NCBI GenBank assembly: GCA_034190305.1
Contig: JAXHSV010000040.1
Location: 1 to 16,797 of the forward strand
Length of the DNA: 16,797 nt
Direction: 5' to 3'
Origin: JAUWNJ01 sp034190305
GTDB taxonomy: Bacteria > Planctomycetota > Phycisphaerae > SM23-33
Made by a program: the position numbers and the translations under genes. Under the pieces are notes generated by a model. The model worked only from the letters and a program-made list of their open reading frames with translations. It ran no database searches and was not told the origin of the DNA. Shown here piece by piece: positions 7,026 to 14,382 of this stretch (the stretch's first letter is position 1; each line of letters opens with the position of its first letter).

Positions 7026-9701
7026 TTGGCGGCTGAATATTCTGTTACAACCTGTCGGATTCTTGAGCAGGCGTTTCGCTCCGCGGAGGTGTTGCGTCCG
7101 ATGCGCATCGGGCGATACGATTCCGGGCGGGAACTTACCTATGAAGTTACCGGCATATCGCCGGCTGCGACCGCGACGGTCCGCGTTGAGGTATGCAAAT
7201 TTGTCGGCGGAGGCTTTGCCGGACAGGTCTATCGCGTCAAGGTCGTTTCCATCGACGGCGATCCGATTTCCGGGCTGACCGTCGGCGGATATTACGCGAT
7301 GAAGATACTCATTCCGCCGTCGAACTTCTCTCGGAAATTCCGCGACGCGATTTACAAAATCGGTTTTCAGGGCGATTTCAGCCTCCAGGTCAATCCCGCA
7401 GCCGCACGCGCCGGGGCCATTTGGCAGAAACTTATCCGGCGAGGCGCGAAAATTCGCTTCGGTACGGAAAAGTCCGTCGTCGATGTGCTGGGGACATTCT
7501 TCGACGAGACACTCGGCAGTTGTGGCGAGATCAGCGAATGGATCGACGGGCGGAACTGGCAATTCGAGGTGGATGAGAACCTTGGGCAGCGAAGGCGATG
7601 GTGCAAGGGCGGTCAATACAAGGGGGACAAACTCGGTTCGCAGGAGTATCGAGCCAAGAAGACCTTCATGGCCGATCTGGTCGCCCTGCTGCACGAGATG
7701 GGCGCACCTGAACTGGCGCGGCAATATGAGTGGTGGACAGCCAAGAGCCAGCCCAACGTCCTGAAACGGCTTGAATCCGACGGCGACGCTGACTCCGCAG
7801 CGGGGCTGACGGCGGTCGATTTCCGCGCGGGACTGGCGCTGCTTCCTGTTCTTCCGATGAGTCCCGCCGACGTGAAACTTATCTTTAAGGGTATCGCCCG
7901 CGGGTCTCTGGTGCAGTTCGACCGCGGTAATCTGAAGCAACTCCGGCGCTTCATCGACACCAGCGCCGAGGATTTCGCCGACATGAACGACAGCCTTGAG
8001 GAACTCGAAGTGCTGGAGCGAGAGTATCGCCGAAGTCTGCCGGACATTGCTCACCATCACGTCAGGCTTCTGTATGACGGCCGGCTTTGGGGGGATATTC
8101 TCGACGGTGCGGTAACAGGCTGGCGTGCAAAGGGGTTGATTGACGACGTCGCCGAACACCGTTTACGCCGAAGTCGGTTTCTGACGGTCGCCTTCGCGGC
8201 TTTAGGTCTTCTGGGGATGCTGTCGGTCGCCGCGGGTGCAGCCTTACTGATAGTAACACTGGCGACAGGTGCGCTGACGTGGACCTGGGGTGCACTGGCG
8301 GTGGGGCTTATCATCCCGGCGCCGATAATCCTCCGGCTGCTGCGTTCACTGCTTGGCAGGGGCGACCTGCGGAGGCACTACGCGAAGATTCTGACCAGCG
8401 GAAACTACCTCCACCGAGCGATTCTGGCGCACATGGCCGAGACGCTTATCGACTGGTGTCGCAGTGGGCGGATTTCGTCCGAAAGGGCGCGCCGCCTGCT
8501 GACCAGGCCGGCGAGGTTCCTGGCGCACGCGATATGCCCGTCCTGGATGCCGGCAGGTCTGCACCGCATCCTGACCGACAAAAAGTTTGCCATTGAGAAA
8601 CTCCGGTACATTTTCGTCCGTCCGATTCGGTTGTTCTTCAACGCCGACGCCCGCGAGCAATGGCTTAGAGACATGGTCGCCGAAGGGCGGAAAAAACACA
8701 TGCTTTCCGACGAGGACGCCGAACGCATCCTCGCACGTGTCAAGGAGCCGTTTATACAAAAGTACCTCAAGGCCCTCGCCGTCCACGTCTGCACGCTGCC
8801 GGTTACGCAGATCGTCTCGGTTGCCATAGCGATTATATACGTCCTTTCGCATCCGGAGATGCCGAGGGCGCAGGCATGGGGAATCGGGGCCGGAATCATC
8901 GTGTTGTTCCAGGTGATTCCCATCTCGCCGGGTTCGCTGACCCGCGGGCTGTACGTTGTGTACCTGGTCATTCGCGATCGGGATTTCAGAAGTTACAACA
9001 TCGCCGTGTTTCTCGGCTTCTTCAAGTACGTCGGGTACCTTGCGTTTCCGATTCAGATGGCTTACCACTACCCGGCATTGGCGCGATTCATGGCGGGGCA
9101 CTGGGCGACCGAGGCGGTGCATATAGTTCCGGTCTTCGGCGAGCACGGGGCGCTGCTGGAGCACGGGGTATTCGACCTGTTCTACAACCGACCGTTAACT
9201 ATCCGTCGGCAGATGCGCATCCGCGCCGAGCAACGCAGTCGGCTCAGGACCAGAATCTGGCATGTCGCTCCGATCATTATCGTCGCCACGATATTAATGG
9301 GACTTGCGAATCTGGCCTGGACCAGAATATGCATGGAACAGTGGGTTACAGCACCGGTTACCGGTTGGATGGTTATACTGCTCGCTACGGTGCTGGCGCC
9401 GCTGCTGGCAGGTGCAGCCGTAACAGGCGGTGCAGGCAGGATGTCTCTGCCCAGACGTGTTGCCCTCTCGGCCGTATGCGGAGCGGTAATAGGCGCTGTC
9501 TCAGGAGTTATCGGTGCGGTAATGCTGCACTATTTCGTCCTGGTTGATTACCCCGTTGTCCAGGCGGGTGAATATTTTAGAGAATCCGTCGGATCGGCCG
9601 TTCTCCATGCGTTTATCTTTGCGCTCCTTGCTGTCATCGGAACGCTTGTAACCGAAATCAATCTACCCGAACCCAAAACGGACAATCACCTGCGACAGTA
9701 G
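7026..9701 (+). CDS. Kinase-like multi-pass membrane protein of unknown function
   Basis: I do not recognise a named family. The 891-residue protein has two parts. Residues 55-310 resemble a protein-kinase-like fold: a glycine-rich loop FVGGGFAGQVYRV (59-71), a VAIK-type lysine in YYAMKIL (K93), a hinge-like EISEWIDGR (168-176), a catalytic-loop-like AKSQPNVL (239-246) and a DFG-like VDFRAG (264-269). The HRD aspartate position is alanine (A239), so activity is doubtful. Residues 385-880 hold about eight to ten hydrophobic segments, including 386-412, 420-440, 585-607, 617-645, 657-680, 747-765, 778-800, 812-838 and 856-876, with an SPGSLTRG motif (634-641) and a long basic cytoplasmic-looking loop at 440-580. 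Its 3' end overlaps pgpA tail to tail. A membrane-anchored pseudokinase or lipid-related enzyme is possible, but neither is shown. Confidence 0.85.
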   Translation: MAAEYSVTTCRILEQAFRSAEVLRPMRIGRYDSGRELTYEVTGISPAATATVRVEVCKFVGGGFAGQVYRVKVVSIDGDPISGLTVGGYYAMKILIPPSNFSRKFRDAIYKIGFQGDFSLQVNPAAARAGAIWQKLIRRGAKIRFGTEKSVVDVLGTFFDETLGSCGEISEWIDGRNWQFEVDENLGQRRRWCKGGQYKGDKLGSQEYRAKKTFMADLVALLHEMGAPELARQYEWWTAKSQPNVLKRLESDGDADSAAGLTAVDFRAGLALLPVLPMSPADVKLIFKGIARGSLVQFDRGNLKQLRRFIDTSAEDFADMNDSLEELEVLEREYRRSLPDIAHHHVRLLYDGRLWGDILDGAVTGWRAKGLIDDVAEHRLRRSRFLTVAFAALGLLGMLSVAAGAALLIVTLATGALTWTWGALAVGLIIPAPIILRLLRSLLGRGDLRRHYAKILTSGNYLHRAILAHMAETLIDWCRSGRISSERARRLLTRPARFLAHAICPSWMPAGLHRILTDKKFAIEKLRYIFVRPIRLFFNADAREQWLRDMVAEGRKKHMLSDEDAERILARVKEPFIQKYLKALAVHVCTLPVTQIVSVAIAIIYVLSHPEMPRAQAWGIGAGIIVLFQVIPISPGSLTRGLYVVYLVIRDRDFRSYNIAVFLGFFKYVGYLAFPIQMAYHYPALARFMAGHWATEAVHIVPVFGEHGALLEHGVFDLFYNRPLTIRRQMRIRAEQRSRLRTRIWHVAPIIIVATILMGLANLAWTRICMEQWVTAPVTGWMVILLATVLAPLLAGAAVTGGAGRMSLPRRVALSAVCGAVIGAVSGVIGAVMLHYFVLVDYPVVQAGEYFRESVGSAVLHAFIFALLAVIGTLVTEINLPEPKTDNHLRQ

Positions 9702-10154
9702 ATTCGCATAGACTCCCGCAACAAGATCGTCGGCGAGGATTCCCCAGCCCAGAGGCAGTTTTTCCAGGCGGCGGGCGGGAGGCGGCTTGAGGATATCGAA
9801 AATGCGAAACGCAAAAAAACCAACACCGGCGACAATCAGCCAGTTTTGCCAACCGGCCGCCAAAGGCAAAAACAGATACGCCAGCGCCTGACCCGCCCAT
9901 TCGTCGAGAGTACAATAGGACGGGTCCTTTTTTCCGAAGCGTTTTTCGGTGAACCCGCCCAGCGCCACGCACGCAACAGACGCCAGGACCACCATGCCGG
10001 CCATCGTCCCGGCCAGGCAGTACGGATTCGCCTTCGAACCCCACGACACAAGCAGAAATACCCCCGCCGCCGCCGCCGAGGCCCATGTCCCCGGCGCGAC
10101 GGGAAGATAACCCGTGCCCAGACCGGTTGCGATAAGTAACTTAATCCTTCCCAT
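9663..10154 (-). CDS. pgpA: Phosphatidylglycerophosphatase A
   Basis: Removes the phosphate of phosphatidylglycerophosphate to give phosphatidylglycerol at the inner membrane. The 163-residue length is usual for PgpA. Family signatures are GTGYLPVAPGTWAS (13-26), DEWAGQ (84-89), FRIFDILKPPPAR (116-128) and GWGILADDLVAGVYAN (136-151), with hydrophobic stretches between them. The start lies inside the end of pgsA (14-bp overlap), so the two genes are almost certainly co-transcribed, and their products catalyse successive steps. The last 39 bp overlap the 3' end of the convergent kinase-like gene, which leaves no room for an ordinary terminator between them. The assignment is based on both motifs and context. 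Confidence 0.93.
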   Translation of the reverse strand: MGRIKLLIATGLGTGYLPVAPGTWASAAAAGVFLLVSWGSKANPYCLAGTMAGMVVLASVACVALGGFTEKRFGKKDPSYCTLDEWAGQALAYLFLPLAAGWQNWLIVAGVGFFAFRIFDILKPPPARRLEKLPLGWGILADDLVAGVYANLLSQVIVRFGFG

Positions 10155-10812
10155 CGCTCAAAAGCAGCCTTCTTGTCTTTCCGATGTACGCCACTCCGCT
10201 GAATACCGTAACAATCACCGCCAGCCAGACCGCAGCGATTTTGACGACAATCGTCCAGACAGGTGTTTTTTCAACAGCGGGCTGCGTAAAGTTCGCCAAT
10301 TGATACAGCACCGTGCATATCACCACAGACTGGACGAACATTTTAATCTTTCCGGCGGACGTTGCGGGGAATTTTTGCCCCTGCGACTCGCTGTATCCCC
10401 GTACAGCCGAGACGATAAACTCCCTTCCCATGATTACGACGACCATCCACGCCTGTACTCCGCTTGCCATTCCGCCGTTCAACCAGCCGGGGAGACTCCG
10501 CTCAAATTCGCCGACAAACCGCTCGTTGATCGCGTAGTTGGACCCCGCCAGCATAGCGAACGCCCCGACAACCAGCACCTTATCGACAAACGGGTCGGCA
10601 ATCCGCCCGAATGCGCTTGTCAGGTTCCACTTCCGCGCGATCCACCCGTCGAGGATATCCGTAATGCCGGCGACGATATACAGGACGAACGCGGTATTGA
10701 GCAGCGCCTGCCCGCCGGCAGCGCCCTGCTCGTACAGCCCCAGCAGCACAAAAAACACAGCCGACAGGGCAATTCGCCCGACGGTCAGTTGGTTCGGCAG
10801 TTTCCAGTTCAT
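10141..10812 (-). CDS. pgsA: CDP-diacylglycerol--glycerol-3-phosphate 3-phosphatidyltransferase
   Basis: Makes phosphatidylglycerophosphate from CDP-diacylglycerol and glycerol-3-phosphate in the inner membrane, the committed step to phosphatidylglycerol. The 223 residues carry the complete CDP-alcohol phosphotransferase signature DG-x2-AR-x8-G-x3-D-x3-D: D52, D55, G56, A59, R60, G69, D73 and D77. The N-terminal MNWKLPNQLTVGR matches the usual PgsA opening, followed by several membrane segments. It is about 40 residues longer than the E. coli enzyme, mostly in the central loop (residues about 95-150). A GGGAG lies 11 nt before the ATG, a little farther than optimal. The product feeds PgpA, encoded directly downstream. 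Other CDP-alcohol transferases (phosphatidylserine or cardiolipin synthases) are less likely given the pgpA partner. Confidence 0.93.
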   Translation of the reverse strand: MNWKLPNQLTVGRIALSAVFFVLLGLYEQGAAGGQALLNTAFVLYIVAGITDILDGWIARKWNLTSAFGRIADPFVDKVLVVGAFAMLAGSNYAINERFVGEFERSLPGWLNGGMASGVQAWMVVVIMGREFIVSAVRGYSESQGQKFPATSAGKIKMFVQSVVICTVLYQLANFTQPAVEKTPVWTIVVKIAAVWLAVIVTVFSGVAYIGKTRRLLLSDGKD

Positions 10813-10832
10813 GCGATACTATACTCCCGGCG

Positions 10833-10854
10833 ACCTGCCTGCCGGATGGCAGGT
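10833..10854. repeat. Short palindromic repeat (CCTGCC/GGCAGG family), diverged copy 3, upstream of pgsA
   Basis: ACCTGCC and GGCAGGT arms around an 8-nt loop, starting 21 bp upstream of the pgsA ATG. It resembles the copies inside addA and addB. In the transcript it would form a small hairpin close to the ribosome binding site. Confidence 0.55.
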
Positions 10855-10970
10855 ATGAATGTAATCGCACCAGCCGGTTACTTTCCAATTTAAAACAGAG
10901 GAATACTTGTGCTCAATTGTAACAATGGGCATTCGAGTCAATGAAAGGGACACGAATCGTGCTGTCGCCA

Positions 10971-11028
10971 CAATAAAAACAAAGGGATGCTCTTTCCGTC
11001 GGATTCGACGGAAGAAACATCCCTTTGT
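10971..11028 (-). terminator. Rho-independent terminator of the PEP-CTERM gene
   Basis: Perfect 11-bp arms ACAAAGGGATG (10979-10989) and CATCCCTTTGT (11018-11028) enclose a second perfect stem TTCCGTCG/CGACGGAA with a GATT loop. On the minus strand the hairpin is followed by GTTTTTATTG, a T tract. It begins 29 bp after the stop of the PEP-CTERM gene and separates it from pgsA. The stretch 10855-10970, which should hold the pgsA promoter, shows no clear -35/-10 pair. Confidence 0.82.
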
Positions 11029-11056
11029 GCTTCTCTTACCGGCTACTGACTACCGG

Positions 11057-12058
11057 TTACTTCCTTCGGCGGCGAATCAACAGACTCGCCCCGCCAAAAG
11101 CCAGCAAGGCTAACGTCGTCGGTTCAGGAATGCGCGAGCCCGAAATCGTGTCGTTGTCCTCGCTGGCGAGCGTCACATTATTCATTGCCTCTTTTAATTT
11201 CACAGTGCCTACGCACACTTCCAGATCATCCGCGCCGCCGAAGAATGCTAGCACATCGGACTCGATCAACTCCTTAGATCGGTTGAAACTGAAATCGAAC
11301 TTATCCGTATCCGTCCCGGGCGTAAACACAACCGTCTTGCTCCCAGCCTCATGGTTGACCACTAAGCTGAAGAACAAAGCACTGCCGTCGGGCAGGTTAT
11401 CGAGCGTCTCTGGATCCTCATATGCGCCGGGAATAACATACTGTCTGGCAACATATGTTCCGCCTTCATCCAACGTCGCAGTATCCAGCAGTTCGAAGAG
11501 CATATCAAAGGAGGCTCCGACGGGCAGAGATTGCTCTCCGAAGCCCTGATCTCCAAAGATAATCGGGTCACGAGCCCTTGCGGTTGCCGACGCCTGCGTC
11601 AGACCGGGAGGAAAAGGGGGTAGCCCAAGCGTGATCGCCACCTCCGCAGTGGTTTTCATCTTGATTACCACGTCGGGACTATCGAGGAAGCTTCCGGTCG
11701 GATCCACTACCGCCTTGGAAAAGGCGGTCGTCCCGGGCGTGATGGGTGACACCTTGGAAACGGTGGCAATAACCGAGTTGGTTACAAGGGTGTTTGGAGG
11801 ACCGCCACTGGCTGTAAGCTTCTCCTGGTGCTTCTTCTCAACGCTGCCTGCGTTACCATCGGCATCGGCTGTTGCCTTTACCGAACCAAATATAGTTGCC
11901 GAGCCCCCAGGATTAGGAATTGGCGGGCGGATGGTACGCTGGGCAGTGACTTTACCGCCTAGGCCAATCACATCGGCCATCAACACCGCGCCTGGTACGA
12001 GCAGACATGTAATCAACATCACAAACACCATGTCCAGAATTTTCTTGTATCTTGTCAT
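11057..12058 (-). CDS. PEP-CTERM sorting-domain exported protein
   Basis: Exported surface or extracellular-matrix protein of unknown role, 333 residues. The N-terminus is a signal peptide (basic MTRYKK, hydrophobic 10-25, likely cleavage after LMA at residue 28). The C-terminus is a textbook PEP-CTERM tail: IPEPTTLALLAFGG, a hydrophobic run and the final RRRRK. Such tails are recognised by an exosortase, which is not encoded in this window. The middle part (30-305) is rich in T, S, G and A, lacks recognisable catalytic motifs, and looks like beta-rich secreted sequence. An upstream in-frame ATG at 12079 would add seven residues, but the AGGAG 8 nt before 12058 makes 12058 the better start. 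A terminator follows the stop and a strong promoter lies about 510 bp upstream, so the gene is probably monocistronic. Confidence 0.88.
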   Translation of the reverse strand: MTRYKKILDMVFVMLITCLLVPGAVLMADVIGLGGKVTAQRTIRPPIPNPGGSATIFGSVKATADADGNAGSVEKKHQEKLTASGGPPNTLVTNSVIATVSKVSPITPGTTAFSKAVVDPTGSFLDSPDVVIKMKTTAEVAITLGLPPFPPGLTQASATARARDPIIFGDQGFGEQSLPVGASFDMLFELLDTATLDEGGTYVARQYVIPGAYEDPETLDNLPDGSALFFSLVVNHEAGSKTVVFTPGTDTDKFDFSFNRSKELIESDVLAFFGGADDLEVCVGTVKLKEAMNNVTLASEDNDTISGSRIPEPTTLALLAFGGASLLIRRRRK

Positions 12059-12066
12059 TTCCGGAA

Positions 12067-12071
12067 CTCCT
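12067..12071 (-). promoter_or_regulatory. Ribosome binding site of the PEP-CTERM gene
   Basis: AGGAG on the minus strand, 8 nt before ATG 12058. It lies between this ATG and the alternative ATG at 12079 and so decides the start. Confidence 0.8.
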
Positions 12072-12508
12072 GTTAACACGCTTCATGTAAGTGGCAATAA
12101 ATCACAATTTCACCTTTCTCGAAAGAATCCATGGAAAATTATCCATTTCAACTTGGCCCAATCGTCTTAAGGCGGGTGAGAATATGGTAGATGTCTCATC
12201 GCCGGCTCCTTGCATAAGTAGTTCCTGGAAACCCAAGCGAATGCTTAGGCCCGGCTGGACGCGACATGGTGTGTGAAACTCGCCACGTGCGCCCAAACCC
12301 AAAGGCCGACGCAATCGCACGAGAATCTGACAATACTGACTGGGAAATCGGCCGGGCGACCTTGAGCAAGAGTGAATGAGCAGGATTCGCTCCCGCCCGG
12401 ATTAAGTAAATCGCTCTACCGCTCCCGAATTGCGCCCCAGGTAAAAAAGTCGGAGGCACGGTTCAGCGGGAAACTCGACAGAACAGCCAAGGGCAGAAAT
12501 CAAAGACA

Positions 12509-12523
12509 GTATATTCAATATAC
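12509..12523. promoter_or_regulatory. Perfect 15-bp palindrome, candidate operator
   Basis: GTATATT-C-AATATAC is a perfect inverted repeat centred about 53 bp downstream of the predicted minus-strand transcription start. Its size and symmetry suit a dimeric repressor, but there is no direct evidence for a regulator. Confidence 0.4.
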
Positions 12524-12575
12524 CCCAAAGAGATGAACCGCTCTGCCGCTTATCCGGTAAACCCAAACAGGATAA

Positions 12576-12603
12576 AGTATATTACCTTTTATGATTTTGT
12601 CAA
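12576..12603 (-). promoter_or_regulatory. Sigma-70 type promoter reading toward the PEP-CTERM gene
   Basis: On the minus strand TTGACA (12603-12598), a 16-bp spacer and TATACT (12581-12576) make a near-consensus promoter in an AT-rich patch. Transcription would start near 12569. It is the best promoter in the window. Confidence 0.7.
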
Positions 12604-12709
12604 GAAAAAACCGTGTAAACGCGGCGCGCCCCGAAAGAGAGCATGAAACAAGTCCCGCAAGGGATGCTGCGTACGTACCGAAAAAATGCCTTTTGCAGGG
12701 AACCTACGT

Positions 12710-12715
12710 TATAAT
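12710..12715 (+). promoter_or_regulatory. -10 box of the transglutaminase-like gene
   Basis: A perfect TATAAT lies 33 bp before the ATG, predicting a start near 12722 and a short leader. No good -35 hexamer stands at 16-18 bp, so the promoter may be weak or activator dependent. Confidence 0.5.
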
Positions 12716-12733
12716 GGGTGTTTATTTCAATAA

Positions 12734-12739
12734 AAGGAG
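12734..12739 (+). promoter_or_regulatory. Ribosome binding site of the transglutaminase-like gene
   Basis: AAGGAG sits 8 nt before ATG 12748, an ideal distance, and fixes the start. Confidence 0.82.
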
Positions 12740-12747
12740 CGTAAATT

Positions 12748-14235
12748 ATGCGACATCGAAGACTCATCTGTGTACTGACGGCGATCTTGCTCTTATCCGG
12801 AGCGGCGACAGCACCGGCGGCAACGGCGGCAAAGACCGAAACGCAGTATTTAGCCCTCTTCATAGGCGGAAAAAAATCCGGATACGGAAAACACATCCGT
12901 CGGGTCGCCGACGGGAAGGTAACCACCTCCGAAACGATGGTCATCACGATGAGCCGTGGCGGTGCGACCATGACCGTCCGCCAGGTCGAACGATATGTCG
13001 AGACCACCGACGGCAAACCTCTGGCATTCAAGGCCGTCCAGGATATGGGTATCATGGCTTCCACGATCGACGGGGTTATAGACTCAAACGGTAAAATCAA
13101 CGTTACCGTCACCACGGGACAAAGCGTCCAGAAGCGCACCATGGACTGGCCTGAAGGGGCGATGATGAGCGAGGCGCTGCAAATCCTGTCCAGGAAAAAA
13201 GGTCTGACAGAAGGCACGACCTACACCGCCAGTGTGTTCAGCGCCTCGCTTCTGAAGGCCATGGACGCGGAGGTTCGCGTCGGGCCTACAGGAAACGTGA
13301 ACCTTCTGGGGCGCGTCGTATCACTGACGGAAGTTACAACTGTCTTAAAGGGACCCACCGGCGCGGTAACCTCTACCAGTTACGTGGACAAAAACCTGGA
13401 AGTCCAGAAATCCGTTATACCGATGCTCGGCATGAAGATGGAACTGGTCGCGTGCAGCCGGCAGTTCGCTTTGAGCGAAAACGATGTTGCGGATTTCCTG
13501 GACAGGTTCCTGCTTTCGCCACCCGAACCGCTGACGGGCGTCGCGTCGGCCGAGGAAATAACATATACGCTCGAACCGACCAGCCAACCTGCGGGTAAGG
13601 CGAAACTGCAATTTCCCACTACAGACAACCAGACGGTCCGCAAAGGTGAAAATGGCGTTTTTATCGTAACTGTCAGGCCCGTCAGGCCGGCAGCCGGAGC
13701 GATTTATCCCTACAAAGGTCAGGATAAGGTTGCTGTCTCGGCATTGAAGGCGACGCAATATATTCAATGCGACGACAAGAAGATAAAGGTACTGGCCCGC
13801 CAGGCTGTCGGCGATACCAAAGACGCCGCCCAAGCCGTAAGGAGAATAGAGAAGTTCGTCCGAAACTATATCAAAAAGAAAGACCTCTCGATCGGATACG
13901 CCTCCGCCGTTGAGGTCGCCGCCAGCCGACAGGGCGACTGCACCGAACACGCCGTACTGTCAGCCGCCCTCTGCCGGGCGGTCGGAATACCCGCCCAGAT
14001 CGTTACCGGTATAGCGTATGTTGAGAGTTTCGGAGGCAGGGAAGGTATTTTCGGTCCTCACGCATGGAACCGCGTGCTGGTGGGAGAAAAATGGGTCGGA
14101 CTGGACGCAGCGTTTGGCGTCTACGACGCCGGGCACATCGCGCTGGCCTTCGGCGACGGAAACCCCGACGAATTCTTCGGAATCATATCCACCCTGGGAT
14201 ACTTCAGAATCGCCAAAGTCGCTACTCAGAAGTAG
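12748..14235 (+). CDS. Secreted transglutaminase-like cysteine protease/transferase
   Basis: Exported protein of 495 residues with a C-terminal transglutaminase-like domain. The signal peptide is MRHRRLICVLTAILLLSGAA, with likely cleavage around residues 22-28. Residues 30-330 form an N-terminal region of alternating beta-type sequence without named motifs. The catalytic triad is visible: GDCTEHA (C398), GPHAWNRV (H438) and LDAAFG (D453), the C-H-D order and spacing of the transglut_core family. Bacterial members are peptidases or amide-forming enzymes; the substrate here is unknown and is probably in the periplasm or at the surface. The gene has its own -10 box and a strong ribosome binding site. 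It is followed after 147 bp, holding a long inverted repeat, by another secreted protein gene on the same strand. Confidence 0.88.
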   Translation: MRHRRLICVLTAILLLSGAATAPAATAAKTETQYLALFIGGKKSGYGKHIRRVADGKVTTSETMVITMSRGGATMTVRQVERYVETTDGKPLAFKAVQDMGIMASTIDGVIDSNGKINVTVTTGQSVQKRTMDWPEGAMMSEALQILSRKKGLTEGTTYTASVFSASLLKAMDAEVRVGPTGNVNLLGRVVSLTEVTTVLKGPTGAVTSTSYVDKNLEVQKSVIPMLGMKMELVACSRQFALSENDVADFLDRFLLSPPEPLTGVASAEEITYTLEPTSQPAGKAKLQFPTTDNQTVRKGENGVFIVTVRPVRPAAGAIYPYKGQDKVAVSALKATQYIQCDDKKIKVLARQAVGDTKDAAQAVRRIEKFVRNYIKKKDLSIGYASAVEVAASRQGDCTEHAVLSAALCRAVGIPAQIVTGIAYVESFGGREGIFGPHAWNRVLVGEKWVGLDAAFGVYDAGHIALAFGDGNPDEFFGIISTLGYFRIAKVATQK

Positions 14236-14246
14236 CAGAAATACTT

Positions 14247-14330
14247 GCAGGGATACAGGGGATGCAAGGGATAAAAAACTTTTTTGTTTTTTTCTTAAAA
14301 TACAATCTCCTGCATCCCTTGTATCCCTGC
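14247..14330. repeat. Long inverted repeat with T-rich loop between two secreted-protein genes
   Basis: 20-nt arms at 14247-14266 and 14311-14330 pair fully apart from one G-T position; the outer part is GCAGGGATACA/TGTATCCCTGC. The 44-nt loop has runs AAAAAAC, TTTTTTG and TTTTTTTC. GGGAT recurs three times in the left half. It starts 12 bp after the transglutaminase stop. It could end transcription or be a small non-autonomous mobile repeat. The rest of this intergenic stretch shows no clear promoter. Confidence 0.75.
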
Positions 14331-14382
14331 TATCTTTTAGCAACTTTGCCGGATCGGGTGCGTTTAAATACAAAAGCGTGTC

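Larger units (their letters stand above)
12059..12569 (-). other. Predicted long 5' leader of the PEP-CTERM gene, no credible gene inside
   Basis: About 510 bp lie between the predicted transcription start and the PEP-CTERM ATG. Open frames here (for example minus 12459-12196, GTG start) lack ribosome binding sites and known motifs. On the minus strand the stretch contains local hairpins such as CCTAAGC-ATTC-GCTTGGG (12249-12232), an AT-rich near-palindrome at 12131-12146, a 15-bp palindrome at 12509-12523 and a tRNA-T-arm-like hairpin at about 12378-12394. No known riboswitch consensus was recognised. It may be a regulatory leader or a separate small RNA. Confidence 0.4.

Noticed and set aside
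7002..8159. 385-codon open frame on the minus strand opposite the kinase-like gene
   Set aside because: No family motifs and fully antisense to a gene with clear membrane and kinase-like features; a shadow of GC-rich codon bias.
12370..12445. tRNA-like stretch on the minus strand: GGTAGAGC followed by GCGGG-AGCGAAT-CCTGC, like a D-arm and T-arm
   Set aside because: The acceptor strands do not pair, the anticodon stem is poor and the T-loop lacks TTC. At best it is a decayed tRNA remnant.
12196..12459. 87-codon minus-strand frame in the PEP-CTERM leader
   Set aside because: GTG start without ribosome binding site, no recognisable motif, and its translation resembles read-through of structured RNA.
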